This document shows, piece after piece, positions 45,722-54,286 of a DNA stretch of 64,000 nt. The DNA is taken from NCBI RefSeq assembly GCF_944393015.1, contig NZ_CALXYQ010000001.1:143225-207224 (forward strand), in the 5' to 3' direction. Made by a program: the position numbers and the translations under genes. Below the pieces are notes generated by a model. The model saw only the letters and a program-made list of their open reading frames with translations, was not told the DNA's origin and made no database searches. The first letter of the stretch is position 1. Each line of letters opens with the position of its first letter. The stretch is from an uncultured Brachyspira sp. (GTDB lineage Bacteria; Spirochaetota; Brachyspiria; Brachyspirales; Brachyspiraceae).

Positions 45722-47149
45722 ATGGCTGTATCTAAGAAAAAAGCAGCAGTTAAATCTTCATCAAAAAAGGTTTCAAAAGCTGCTAAGAAAACAGTTGTTG
45801 ACAAAAAAGCTGCATCTAAGAAAGCTGTTAATGTAAAAAAAGCTTCAAAACCTGCAGAGAAAAAAGTAGTTGCTCCTAAATATTATGTATCAGAAACTCC
45901 ATTAAAAAGTGCTGATAAAGAGATATTTGCTGCAATGAAAAATGAGTATAAGAGAGAAGTTAATGGCTTTGAACTTATAGCTAGCGAAAATATAGTTTCA
46001 CGTGCTGTTATGGAAGCACAAGGCTCTATATTTACAAATAAATATGCTGAAGGCTATCCGTCAAAAAGATATTACGGCGGCTGCAGTGAGGTTGATATTG
46101 TAGAAGATTTAGCAAGAGAAAGAGCTAAAAAATTATTCAAAGCTCCTTTTATAAATGTACAGCCGCATTCCGGTTCTCAAGCTAATATGGGTGTTTATAT
46201 GGCAGTTCTTCAGCCAGGAGATACATGCTTAGGATTATCACTTGATTCAGGCGGACATTTAACTCATGGTAAAAATGTTAATTTCTCAGGAAAAATTTAT
46301 AATTTCCAACACTATAATGTTAGCAAAGAAACTATGCAAATTGACTATGATGAGCTTAGAGATACTGCAAAAAAACTTAACCCTAAATTAATCGTTGCAG
46401 GCGGAAGTGCTTATCCTAGATTCCTTGACTTCAAAAAATTTAGAGAAATAGCTGATGAAGTTGGTGCTTTATTAATGGTAGATATGGCTCATATTGCAGG
46501 ACTTGTTGCTGCAGGTGTTCACCCTAGCCCTGTTCCTCATGCTCATTTCGTTACAGGTACTACTCATAAAACTTTGAGAGGTCCTAGAGGCGGATATATC
46601 ATTTCTACAGAGGAAGATTTAGCTAAAAAAATAGATAAAACTATATTCCCTGGCATACAAGGCGGTCCTTTAATGCATGTTATAGCTGCTAAAGCCGTAT
46701 GTTTTAAAGAGGCTTTAGATCCTAAATTCGTTAAATATCAGGAGCAAGTTGTAAAAAATGCTGAAGCTATGGCTAATATGTTCTTAGCTAAAGGATATGA
46801 ATTGATTTCTGGCGGTACTGATACTCATTTAATATTAGTTGATGTGAAAAAATCTAAAGGCATAACTGGTCAGCTTGCTGAAACTATTTTAGATAAAGCA
46901 CATATAACTATAAACAAAAACGGTATACCTTATGATACTGAATCCCCAATGGTTACAAGCGGAATAAGATTAGGTACTCCTGCTATAACTACAAGAGGTT
47001 TAAAAGAAAAAGATGTTATGGAATTAACTCAATATATAGATGAAGTTCTAAGCAATAGTAATGATGAAAAAATGATTAATGCTGTTGCTAAAAAAGTAGC
47101 TGCTCTATGTAAAAAATTCCCTATGTATAAGTTTATAGCTGATATGTAA
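45722..47149 (+). CDS. glyA: Serine hydroxymethyltransferase with histone-like N-terminal tail
   Basis: Converts serine and THF to glycine and methylene-THF in the cytoplasm. The enzyme domain (residues 58-475, about 418 residues) is complete. [33 protein letters not shown] and the PLP lysine K283 in [13 protein letters not shown] are present. Ahead of it are 50 residues made almost only of Lys, Ala, Ser and Val (repeats such as [11 protein letters not shown] and [13 protein letters not shown]), resembling a histone H1 tail. GGAGG precedes the ATG at the start of the tail, so it is truly encoded. I know no such tail on standard SHMT. It could bind nucleic acid or polyanions. Confidence 0.93.
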   Translation: MAVSKKKAAVKSSSKKVSKAAKKTVVDKKAASKKAVNVKKASKPAEKKVVAPKYYVSETPLKSADKEIFAAMKNEYKREVNGFELIASENIVSRAVMEAQGSIFTNKYAEGYPSKRYYGGCSEVDIVEDLARERAKKLFKAPFINVQPHSGSQANMGVYMAVLQPGDTCLGLSLDSGGHLTHGKNVNFSGKIYNFQHYNVSKETMQIDYDELRDTAKKLNPKLIVAGGSAYPRFLDFKKFREIADEVGALLMVDMAHIAGLVAAGVHPSPVPHAHFVTGTTHKTLRGPRGGYIISTEEDLAKKIDKTIFPGIQGGPLMHVIAAKAVCFKEALDPKFVKYQEQVVKNAEAMANMFLAKGYELISGGTDTHLILVDVKKSKGITGQLAETILDKAHITINKNGIPYDTESPMVTSGIRLGTPAITTRGLKEKDVMELTQYIDEVLSNSNDEKMINAVAKKVAALCKKFPMYKFIADM

Positions 47150-47165
47150 TATTATTTATAAAATA

Positions 47166-47199
47166 AAAGGGGGCTTCATTAATTTGAAGCTCCCTTTAT
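47166..47199 (+). terminator. Terminator after glyA
   Basis: AAAGGGGGCTTCA pairs with TGAAGCTCCCTTT (one G-U pair) over a six-base loop. Fewer T follow than usual, but the stem is strong and it stands between convergent genes. Confidence 0.8.
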
Positions 47200-47215
47200 T
47201 AATTTAAACAATAAA

Positions 47216-47650
47216 TTAATTAAATAAATTTAAAATTTCTTCTGGTTTTAAATCTTTTTCTATTATTTTTTGCAACAATTCATCATCTCCAAGAACATCT
47301 GCCAAATCAGCTATTGCATCCTGATGGCTGTTAGAATCTTTAGCAGCTAAAGTAAAAAATAAATATACTTTTTTTTCTGTTTGATAAAAATCAACACCAT
47401 TTTTTACTTTTAATAAGCTCATTCCTTCTTTTATAACCCCAGCTTCAGGTCTTGAATGAGGCATAGCAACACCATCAGTTAAAACAATATAAGGCCCATT
47501 CTTTTTTACATTTTCTATAATAGAATCTATATATCTAGGTTCTATATTTTTAGCATCTAAAAGAGGTTTTGCTGCTATTTTTAAAGCTTCCTGCCAATCT
47601 TCTATGCTTTCAACAACTTGTATTTTACCATTTAACATCTCTTTTAACAT
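47216..47650 (-). CDS. PTS EIIA-type (PtsN/ascorbate-class) protein
   Basis: 144 residues from the chosen ATG. The phosphorylated histidine lies in VAMPHSRPEAGV near residue 68, in the context typical of the fructose/mannitol/ascorbate (UlaC) class of EIIA. No EIIB, EIIC or HPr gene is nearby, so a regulatory role like PtsN is plausible. ATG 47650 (MLKEML) is preferred over ATG 47665 because AAGGA lies seven bases upstream of it. Its phosphoryl donor cannot be seen here. Confidence 0.85.
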   Translation of the reverse strand: MLKEMLNGKIQVVESIEDWQEALKIAAKPLLDAKNIEPRYIDSIIENVKKNGPYIVLTDGVAMPHSRPEAGVIKEGMSLLKVKNGVDFYQTEKKVYLFFTLAAKDSNSHQDAIADLADVLGDDELLQKIIEKDLKPEEILNLFN

Positions 47651-47745
47651 ATTAAAATCCTTCATTTTTAATAATTACTTTAATTTTATATAATATTTAT
47701 ACATAAATTTCAATAATTATATTAGTAAAAATATACATTTAAAAA

Positions 47746-48408
47746 CTATAATTCTATATAATTAAATACTTCATTTATTTTATCAACAACTATATAAGCA
47801 CCTTTATCCATAAGTTCTTTTTTATTATAACTATTAGTAATTGCTATAGATTTAATGCCAGCTTTTTTAGCCGCTTCAATACCAGCCAAACTATCTTCAA
47901 ATATTATAACATCATCTTTTTTTAAATCATTATTATAACCTTTAAGAAGTTCAAATGCATACAAAAATAAATCCGGTTCAGGTTTAGCTCTTAATTTTTC
48001 ATTAAAACAAGAATAGCCTTTAATATATTTAGATATTCCCTTCATATCAGAATGTTTTTTAACATACTCTATATTACTATTGGAAGCTATAACCATATCC
48101 AAATCTTTAAACCTCTCCAATGTTTCCATAACACCATCAAAAGTTTCTAAATCTGTTTCCATTATTTTATGAAAACGAACTTCGGCTTCTTTAAATAAAT
48201 TATCTGGTATATGATAGCCTTCTTTTTTCAAAATATTATCTATATCTTTAGTCTGATATCCTGTTAAAGATTTAAAATCAACCCCTTTAAGTACATTCAT
48301 CTCATTTGCTACCTTAATCAATGCCTTAGTATATAAACTTTCGCTATCAACTAAAGTTCCGTCAAAATCAAATATTACAGCTTTTACCTTTATATTTTTA
48401 TCCATCAT
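47746..48408 (-). CDS. HAD-family phosphatase (beta-phosphoglucomutase-like)
   Basis: 220 residues. HAD motif I is VIFDFDGTLVDSE with the two catalytic Asp; motif II is VIASNS; motif III/IV are KPEPD and DVIIFEDSLAGIEAAKKAGI. A helical cap lies at residues 20-85. Members act on sugar phosphates or nucleotides. The sequence does not tell beta-phosphoglucomutase from simple phosphatases. AAGGA lies before the ATG. It is one gene away from nagB, and the promoter of nagB reads in the opposite direction. Confidence 0.85.
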   Translation of the reverse strand: MMDKNIKVKAVIFDFDGTLVDSESLYTKALIKVANEMNVLKGVDFKSLTGYQTKDIDNILKKEGYHIPDNLFKEAEVRFHKIMETDLETFDGVMETLERFKDLDMVIASNSNIEYVKKHSDMKGISKYIKGYSCFNEKLRAKPEPDLFLYAFELLKGYNNDLKKDDVIIFEDSLAGIEAAKKAGIKSIAITNSYNKKELMDKGAYIVVDKINEVFNYIEL

Positions 48409-48488
48409 TTTTTCCTTAATGTTTTAAAATATTTATTGATGCAAATATTTTATATTTTTTTCTATCAAAATCAATAGCAGTATAATGT

Positions 48489-48517
48489 TTGATAATAAAT
48501 TATATATATGTTATAAT
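48489..48517 (+). promoter_or_regulatory. Sigma-70-type promoter of nagB
   Basis: TTGATA (48489-48494), a 17-base spacer, then TATAAT (48512-48517). The transcript would start about 50 bases before the ATG. Confidence 0.6.
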
Positions 48518-48576
48518 TTGCACAAAGAGCTGATTTATGAAAAATATGATAATCCAAATAAAAGGAGTATATTATT

Positions 48577-49335
48577 ATGGGATTAAAATTAATTATTGCT
48601 AAGGATGCAAATGCGGTAGGAAAAAAAACAGCAGCAGAAATTATTAACTTATTAAAAGTGAAAAAAGATGCAGTTTTAGGACTTGCTACAGGAGGTACTG
48701 CTGAGGCTGTATATCCTCATTTAATAAAGGCTTATGAAAAAAAAGAAATTGATTTTAAAAATGTTAAATCTGTAAATTTAGATGAATATAAGGGATTAGA
48801 TCCTAAAAATGAACAAAGCTATAGATATTTCATGAATAAAAATTTATTTGATCATGTTAATATTGATAAAAAGAATACTTTTGTTCCTAAAGGTATAGGA
48901 GAAAAAGAAAAAATATTGAAAGAATTTAATGATAAAATAAATAAACTTCCTAGAGATATACAATTATTAGGAGTAGGCCCTAACGGACATATAGCATTTA
49001 ATGAACCTGATGAGGCTTTACATGCCGATGCATTATGCGTTAAATTAGATGAAAAAACTATTAAAGCTAATGCTAGATTCTTTGCTTCAGAAAAAGATGT
49101 TCCTAAAGAAGCATTCAGTATGGGTATGGGCGGAATATTAAAGGCTAAAAAAATAGTTATAGCTGCTATTGGTAAAGGAAAAGCTGCTGCTATGAAAGAG
49201 CTTCTTACCAATGATAAAGTTACTACTAAATGTCCTGTCACCTTCCTTAAACTTCATGATGATGTTGTTGTTGTTATAGATCAGGAATTAGCTGATGCTA
49301 TAGGTTTAGAAAAGAAAAAAGGATGCAAAAAATAA
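48577..49335 (+). CDS. nagB: Glucosamine-6-phosphate deaminase
   Basis: Turns glucosamine 6-phosphate into fructose 6-phosphate and ammonia, feeding amino sugars (for example from mucin) into glycolysis. It has 252 residues, usual for the family. Motifs are VLGLATGGTAEAVYPHLIKA, SVNLDEYKGL with the catalytic Asp, QSYRYFMN, and GVGPNGHIAFNEP with the His/Glu proton relay. AAAGGAG lies before the ATG. No nagA or PTS gene is in the window. It is followed by a terminator. Confidence 0.94.
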   Translation: MGLKLIIAKDANAVGKKTAAEIINLLKVKKDAVLGLATGGTAEAVYPHLIKAYEKKEIDFKNVKSVNLDEYKGLDPKNEQSYRYFMNKNLFDHVNIDKKNTFVPKGIGEKEKILKEFNDKINKLPRDIQLLGVGPNGHIAFNEPDEALHADALCVKLDEKTIKANARFFASEKDVPKEAFSMGMGGILKAKKIVIAAIGKGKAAAMKELLTNDKVTTKCPVTFLKLHDDVVVVIDQELADAIGLEKKKGCKK

Positions 49336-49365
49336 TATATCATTCTTAAATATATTATTAAAAAT

Positions 49366-49392
49366 AGGGATAGTTTAATACTATCCCTTTTT
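49366..49392 (+). terminator. Terminator after nagB
   Basis: AGGGATAGT pairs with ACTATCCCT over a five-base loop, followed by TTTTTT. Confidence 0.88.
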
Positions 49393-49544
49393 TATGCCAA
49401 AAAATTTATTTATATAATATTTCTATAGTTATTAATTTTTATTATAAAAAATATAATATACACATTAAATAATATTTTATATAATTCTTAAAAAATGGTT
49501 ATATTTAAATTAGATATAAAAAATTAAATATAGGATAATAAAAT

Positions 49545-50705
49545 ATGAATAAAAAGAAAGCCGTTTTAATAGTGGTTGATAGCTGCGGTGTTGGTGCTTT
49601 ACCTGATGCAGCTGTTTTTGGAGATGAGAGAGTTAATACTCTTGCTCATTTGGCTAAAGCTAATGGAGGAATAAGTCTTCCAAATATGGAAAAAATAGGA
49701 CTTGGAAATATAATAGATATAGAAGGGGTTTCAAAAAATAATAATACAATAGGATATTACGGAAAAGCTATGGAAACTTCTAAGGCCAAAGACACTACTA
49801 CAGGACATTGGGAAATAGCTGGATTAGTATCTGAAAAACCATTCAATACTTACCCTAATGGATTTCCTGAAATTACTTTGAAAAAAATAGAAGAATTTTC
49901 AGGAAGAAAAGTTGTATGCAATAAGCCTTATTCAGGTACTGAAGTTATAGACGATTATGCTGATGAACAATTAAAAAATGGTTCTTTAATAGTTTATACT
50001 TCTGCAGATTCTGTACTTCAAATAGCAGCTCATGAGGAAATAATACCTGTAGATGAGCTTTATAATATATGCAAAAAAGCTCTTGAAATATGCAATGAAT
50101 ATTCTCCTGTAGCAAGAGTTATAGCACGTCCTTATATAGGAACTAAAGGAAATTATAAAAGAACTGAAAGAAGACATGATTATTCAGTGCCTCCAAGCGG
50201 TGAAACTATGCTTGACAGATTAAAAAATAAAAATCTTCCTGTTGTAGGCATAGGAAAAACAAGCGATATATTTGCAGGTGTTGGAATCACAGAAAACAGA
50301 CAAACTAATAAAAACAATCTTGATGGTATAGAAAAAACTATTAAGGCTATTAAGGAAATTGATGAAGGATTAATATTTACAAATTTAGTTGATTTTGATA
50401 TGCTTTACGGACATAGAAGAGATCCAAAAGGATATAAAAATGCTTTGGAAGAATTCGATAAATATATTCCTGAAATGATTGAAAATTTAAATGATGATGA
50501 TTTGTTCATTATAACAGCAGATCATGGATGCGATCCTACATACAAGGGAAGCGATCATACAAGAGAATATATACCTATACTTGCTTATGGAAAAAATTTG
50601 AAAAAAAATGTTAATATAGGTGTTAAAGATTCTTTTGTTTCTATAGCAGCATCAATAGAAAAACATTTACTTGGCGACACTAAACTTGAAGGTTGTTTCT
50701 TATAA
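49545..50705 (+). CDS. deoB: Phosphopentomutase
   Basis: Interconverts (deoxy)ribose 1- and 5-phosphate in nucleoside breakdown. It has 386 residues, the usual size. The alkaline-phosphatase-like fold shows VDSCGVGALPDAA at the start with the metal-binding Asp, TTGHWEIAGL with the phosphorylated Thr region, IVYTSADSVLQIAAHEE, NLVDFDMLYGHRRDP and ITADHGCDPT with SDHTREYIP metal ligands. AGGATAATAAA precedes the ATG. It is monocistronic. Confidence 0.95.
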   Translation: MNKKKAVLIVVDSCGVGALPDAAVFGDERVNTLAHLAKANGGISLPNMEKIGLGNIIDIEGVSKNNNTIGYYGKAMETSKAKDTTTGHWEIAGLVSEKPFNTYPNGFPEITLKKIEEFSGRKVVCNKPYSGTEVIDDYADEQLKNGSLIVYTSADSVLQIAAHEEIIPVDELYNICKKALEICNEYSPVARVIARPYIGTKGNYKRTERRHDYSVPPSGETMLDRLKNKNLPVVGIGKTSDIFAGVGITENRQTNKNNLDGIEKTIKAIKEIDEGLIFTNLVDFDMLYGHRRDPKGYKNALEEFDKYIPEMIENLNDDDLFIITADHGCDPTYKGSDHTREYIPILAYGKNLKKNVNIGVKDSFVSIAASIEKHLLGDTKLEGCFL

Positions 50706-50728
50706 TAAAAGTTACTAATATTATTTTT

Positions 50729-50764
50729 AGGCTGGTATATTAATTTATATCAGCCTTAATTTTT
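50729..50764 (+). terminator. Terminator after deoB
   Basis: AGGCTGGTATA pairs with TATATCAGCCT (one G-U pair) over a seven-base loop and is followed by AATTTTT. Confidence 0.82.
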
Positions 50765-50846
50765 ACGCACGTAAAACAAAATCATGGATATAAATAATTC
50801 TTAATAATAATTTGATCTATAATAAAAATTTTCATTAAACGTGCGT
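50765..50846. repeat. ACGCACGT inverted pair in deoB downstream spacer
   Basis: ACGCACGT at 50765-50772 faces ACGTGCGT at 50839-50846. A similar GC-island pair, CACGCG at 51393 and CGCGTG at 51466, lies on the other side of the dispersed repeat. The intervening DNA is AT-rich. These are the only CG-rich palindromic pairs in the 850-base gap 50706-51552, which otherwise holds a terminator, one MITE-like repeat (50918-51221), plain AT-rich DNA, and a terminator for the gene at 51553. Confidence 0.45.
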
Positions 50847-50917
50847 TAATGAAATGTAAAATTCTAATAAAAACTTGGGTGTGGCTAAAAAACTTAATTA
50901 AAATTAATAATTTATAA

Positions 50918-51221
50918 TATATACCTAAACAACTATATTCTGTCAAAAATTATTTTCTTAGTTTTATTATTTGTGGGAACTAGCCACCACACCCCCACTT
51001 CTTTTGCGACCGAAGGAAGTGCCTGTGGTATTGCCACAGGCGAAGCCCGCCTACGCCGAGAAGCAAAAGGGCTATATTTTATCTTAAATTAATAATTTAT
51101 ATTACATGTAAAACAAATTTCGTATGATTTAGTACTAATTTTACATTTGCACTTTTTGGTTCTTTTTGCGGCGGGAAAAAGAACAATAAAAAATTGATAA
51201 ACTTAAAAATTTTCAGTATAA
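50918..51221 (-). repeat. MITE-like intergenic repeat, reverse orientation
   Basis: It begins TATATACCTAAACAACTATA and ends with TTGATAAACTTAAAAATTTT before CAGTATA. Internal modules are GTGGGAACTAGCCACCAC, CTTCTTTTGCGACCGAAGGAAG, the GTGGTATTGCCACAGGC hairpin and GTTCTTTTTgcggcgggAAAAAGAAC. Confidence 0.87.
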
Positions 51222-51506
51222 TTAAAAAGAATAAATAGTGGGCATTTATAAAATGATTTTTAAATTTTATTACAATCCCCGCCCTTTTTCCTTATTATCA
51301 TAATCAGTTATTTTCACTTTTTATTTCTATTTTACAAACACAAAAATAACATGCCCCACCCTAGTCTTTTTTAAATTTATGAACTATATTAGCACGCGTT
51401 TAAATAAAAATTATATTAGAAATTATTCTATAATATAATTTATTTAAGTTTTAAAATCTAATCACCGCGTGTCAGTTAATTTTTTAGAAAGTTATTCTAT
51501 ATAAAG

Positions 51507-51536
51507 AAGAGCCTAGTTTAATAAAACCAGACTCTT
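51507..51536 (-). terminator. Terminator of the 5'-nucleotidase gene
   Basis: On this strand AAGAGTCTGGTTT pairs with AAACTAGGCTCTT (two G-U pairs) over a four-base loop, directly after the stop. Confidence 0.75.
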
Positions 51537-51552
51537 ATTTATGTTCTAATTA

Positions 51553-53112
51553 TTATTCAAATATAACTCTTGGATTTTGATCGATATAATCAGCAGGTAT
51601 ATTATTAAATTCTTTAATCTTTGATATTAAAGCATCTCTTATATCATTTCCTGTATGAACAACATTTTTTCCCTTTCTTCCTATAGGATTGTTATCTGCA
51701 TCAACATATCCGTCACCGCCATCAAATACAAAATCTGATAAAATAACACTATAATCTTTAGCTTCGCTTATATCCTCTCCATTCAATTTAGCTGATATTA
51801 ACTCTCCATTTGCTGTGTATTTTACTTCCATACCTTTAGAATATTGCAAGAATCCTCCATTTCCTCTCTTTTGACCTGAAAGTTTTATCATATCAAGTAC
51901 ATCTTTTCCATTCAATGAAACTATAATAACTTCATTATCAAAAGGAGCAAATTCATTCTGTATATTTCCTAAAGTAATATCGCCTGATTTTAATACAGAT
52001 CTTAAATTTCCAGAATTAATCATTACAATATCAACATTTTCATAAGAATCTTTTACCAAATCACATGCAAAATTTCCTATAGGCATAGAATTGGATCTTA
52101 TTCCATCATGAGCTAAATCCATAGGTAAACTTCCTACTCTAACATTAAATTCTTTATCTACTGTACCTTTCATCTCATCAATAAATGCAAGCATATCCTT
52201 ATCCTGCTCTATTGTCTGATCCATAGCTACTAATTTATAATCTAAATTATTTTTATCTGCTACACCATTATTAACATTAAAATTAACATGTCCTAAATAA
52301 TGTCCATAAGAACCAGCCTGAACTATAGGAGTACCATTAACAACTTCTGCTTTATCTAATACAGTATGACTATGTCCGCCTATTATTATATCAAATGTAT
52401 TAGGTATAGCTTCAGCAATTTTTTTGTCGCCTTCATAACCTACATGGCTAAGTAATATTGTAACATCATTAGTAGTATTAAGCGGAGTTTGTTTTAGAAA
52501 ATCTTTTAATGATTTAATTTCTTCTTCAAATATTAAATCTACAATGTTTTTAGGGCTATAAACTGAATCTGTTGTTGTTACACCAATAATTGCAACATTA
52601 AGTCCATTAACATTTGTAACTATATATGGAGTAGCATAATAACTATTATCTGATTTATTTTTTATATTTAAAGAAAGTGTAGGAAATTTTCTCTCTTTCA
52701 TTATCTCTGTAAAATTACTAAGTCCAAAATCTACAAAGTGATTTCCAACAGCAGCAGCATCAACACCAATCATATTCATAATATCAACTTCATCTCTTCC
52801 CTGAAATACTGTAGAATAAATACTTCCAGTAATAGTATCTCCAGCATGAAGAATTAATACATTATTATTAGTGGCTTTTACCTGTTTTATATATGAAGCT
52901 CTTCTAGCAGCTCCATACATATAATTGGTTTCCGGAGGATTTACATCTTTATTAACAACTCTCTCCTCCTCATCTTTTCCATGCGTATCATTCATATGTA
53001 TTATAGTTAAATTACCTGTATTTCCTGTTTTCTTTGCAGTTGAATTAGAACATGAGTATGAAAACAAAAGAATTAAAGATAATAACAAAATAACATGCAA
53101 TCTTTTAAACAT
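51553..53112 (-). CDS. 5'-nucleotidase/UshA-family lipoprotein
   Basis: 519 residues. The lipoprotein signal LLLSLILLFSYSC places Cys at about residue 22. The metallophosphatase domain (about 35-290) has HMNDTHG, HAGDTITGS, AVGNHFVDFG and IIGGHSHTVLD. The C-terminal 5'-nucleotidase domain (about 330-500) has MINSGNLRSVL and APFDNEVIIVSLNG. It probably dephosphorylates nucleotides in the periplasm for uptake. Oddities are GNHF where most members have GNHE or GNHD, and INSGNLR where GGxxR is usual. I choose ATG 53112 since AAGGAG lies seven bases upstream. The neighbouring IS lies directly upstream of it. Confidence 0.87.
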   Translation of the reverse strand: MFKRLHVILLLSLILLFSYSCSNSTAKKTGNTGNLTIIHMNDTHGKDEEERVVNKDVNPPETNYMYGAARRASYIKQVKATNNNVLILHAGDTITGSIYSTVFQGRDEVDIMNMIGVDAAAVGNHFVDFGLSNFTEIMKERKFPTLSLNIKNKSDNSYYATPYIVTNVNGLNVAIIGVTTTDSVYSPKNIVDLIFEEEIKSLKDFLKQTPLNTTNDVTILLSHVGYEGDKKIAEAIPNTFDIIIGGHSHTVLDKAEVVNGTPIVQAGSYGHYLGHVNFNVNNGVADKNNLDYKLVAMDQTIEQDKDMLAFIDEMKGTVDKEFNVRVGSLPMDLAHDGIRSNSMPIGNFACDLVKDSYENVDIVMINSGNLRSVLKSGDITLGNIQNEFAPFDNEVIIVSLNGKDVLDMIKLSGQKRGNGGFLQYSKGMEVKYTANGELISAKLNGEDISEAKDYSVILSDFVFDGGDGYVDADNNPIGRKGKNVVHTGNDIRDALISKIKEFNNIPADYIDQNPRVIFE

Positions 53113-53189
53113 TTGCATTCTCCTTAAAATATTGTTTTTAAATTATATATCTATTATTCTCTTTTTCAAGATAATTTAATAAATAATAA

Positions 53190-54212
53190 TGTTTAAGAGC
53201 CACAGATATTGCACACTTTTAGTTTAAAAAAAGTAGGTATCCCTTATAATTTAAATTGCTAGAAATAAACAAAAAGGAATACCTATGCAACAATATAATA
53301 CAGAACAGAAAAAAAGATAGTATTAATTATTAATAAAGTAAAAAATAAAAAAGCACAGGCTTTAAAATTTAATATTAGTATTAGAACTTATTATTATTGG
53401 AAGAAGAAATTAGAAGAAAAAGGCATAATAGAAAATAAGAGCAGAAAACCTAAAAATAGTCCTAATAAAGTTAAAAATAAAAAGATTATTAACAAAGTAA
53501 TAGAAATATGTAAGAAATATAAATATGGTAAAGTAAAAATAAAGAAATTATTAGAAAAAGAAAATATTAAAATAGGTACTACAGCTATTGAAACAATCTT
53601 AAAAGAACATCATTTGTATAATAAGAAAAAGAAGAAAATTAGAAAAAAACATAGAGGAAAGCATGCTGTTTATATAAAAGAAGCAGGCGAAAAGGTTCAA
53701 ATAGATACAAAGTATGCTTTTTTTGGTGAAATACGCTATTATCAGCTAACAGCTGTTGATTTAGCTACAAGAATAAGTTTTAGATATTTGTATAATGAAA
53801 AAACTCCAGATAGCACTATTGATTTTATGGAACGTTTGATAGAATATTTTCCTTTTAGAGTTCATTGCATTCAAACAGACAATGGCACTGAGTTTACTTA
53901 TCGTAAGCATTTATTTGAAACAGAACATCCGTTAGACAAGTTTTGTAATAATAAACATATTAAAAGAGTTTATAGCCCAGTCGCTAGTCCTTGGTATAAT
54001 GGTGTTGTAGAAAGTACACATAACCGAGACCAAAAAGAATTCTATGATTATTGTACACAAGAATTAACTTTAGAAAAAGCTAATCAAAAATTAAAAAGAT
54101 ATAATAATTTTTGGAATCATAAACGAATACATTCAGCTTTAAATTATGATACACCTATGTTATACTTTAAAAAACTAAGGAATACTTAATGCAATATGTC
54201 TGGCTCCTGTGC
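53190..54212 (+). mobile_element. Complete insertion sequence with related inverted ends and target duplication
   Basis: The outer ends contain related inverted repeats: GAGCCACAGATATTGCA at 53196 and, inverted, GAGCCAGACATATTGCA ending near 54206. The element is 1023 bases and codes for one DDE transposase. On either side lies the same 16-base sequence ATTTAATAAATAATAA (53174-53189 and 54213-54228), which I read as a target-site duplication. It landed between the 5'-nucleotidase gene and the terminator of the pot operon. The AT-rich flank means the duplication should be checked against an empty site. Confidence 0.75.
53285..54189 (+). pseudogene. IS transposase (DDE integrase core) with a one-base frame break
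   Basis: AAGGAAT precedes ATG 53285, which gives MQQYNTEQKKR and stops at TAG 53318. The other frame, open through the same A7 tract, encodes the remaining ~290 residues. These hold a helix-turn-helix (ALKFNISIRTYYYWKKKLEE) and the catalytic core with VQIDTKYAF, IQTDNGTEFT and PWYNGVVES, matching the D, D and E positions. One extra A in the A7 run would join both parts. A programmed -1 shift is possible but the slippery register is not canonical. A shorter start at TTG 53614 would drop the DNA-binding part. Family is IS481/IS3-like; I cannot say which. Confidence 0.7.
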
Positions 54213-54226
54213 ATTTAATAAATAAT

Positions 54227-54260
54227 AAAGCCTAGTATGTAAAAAACATACTAGGCTTTT
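54227..54260. terminator. Terminator at the end of the pot operon
   Basis: AAAGCCTAGTATGT pairs perfectly with ACATACTAGGCTTT over five bases. It ends potD on the minus strand and may also stop transcription leaving the IS. Confidence 0.85.
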
Positions 54261-54286
54261 AGTATAATATTACAAATACTATTTTA

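Noticed and set aside
53309..53320. Classical programmed -1 frameshift site in the transposase
   Set aside because: A AAA AAG is present, but its register does not match the frame that starts at ATG 53285, so a one-base length change in the A tract explains it more simply.
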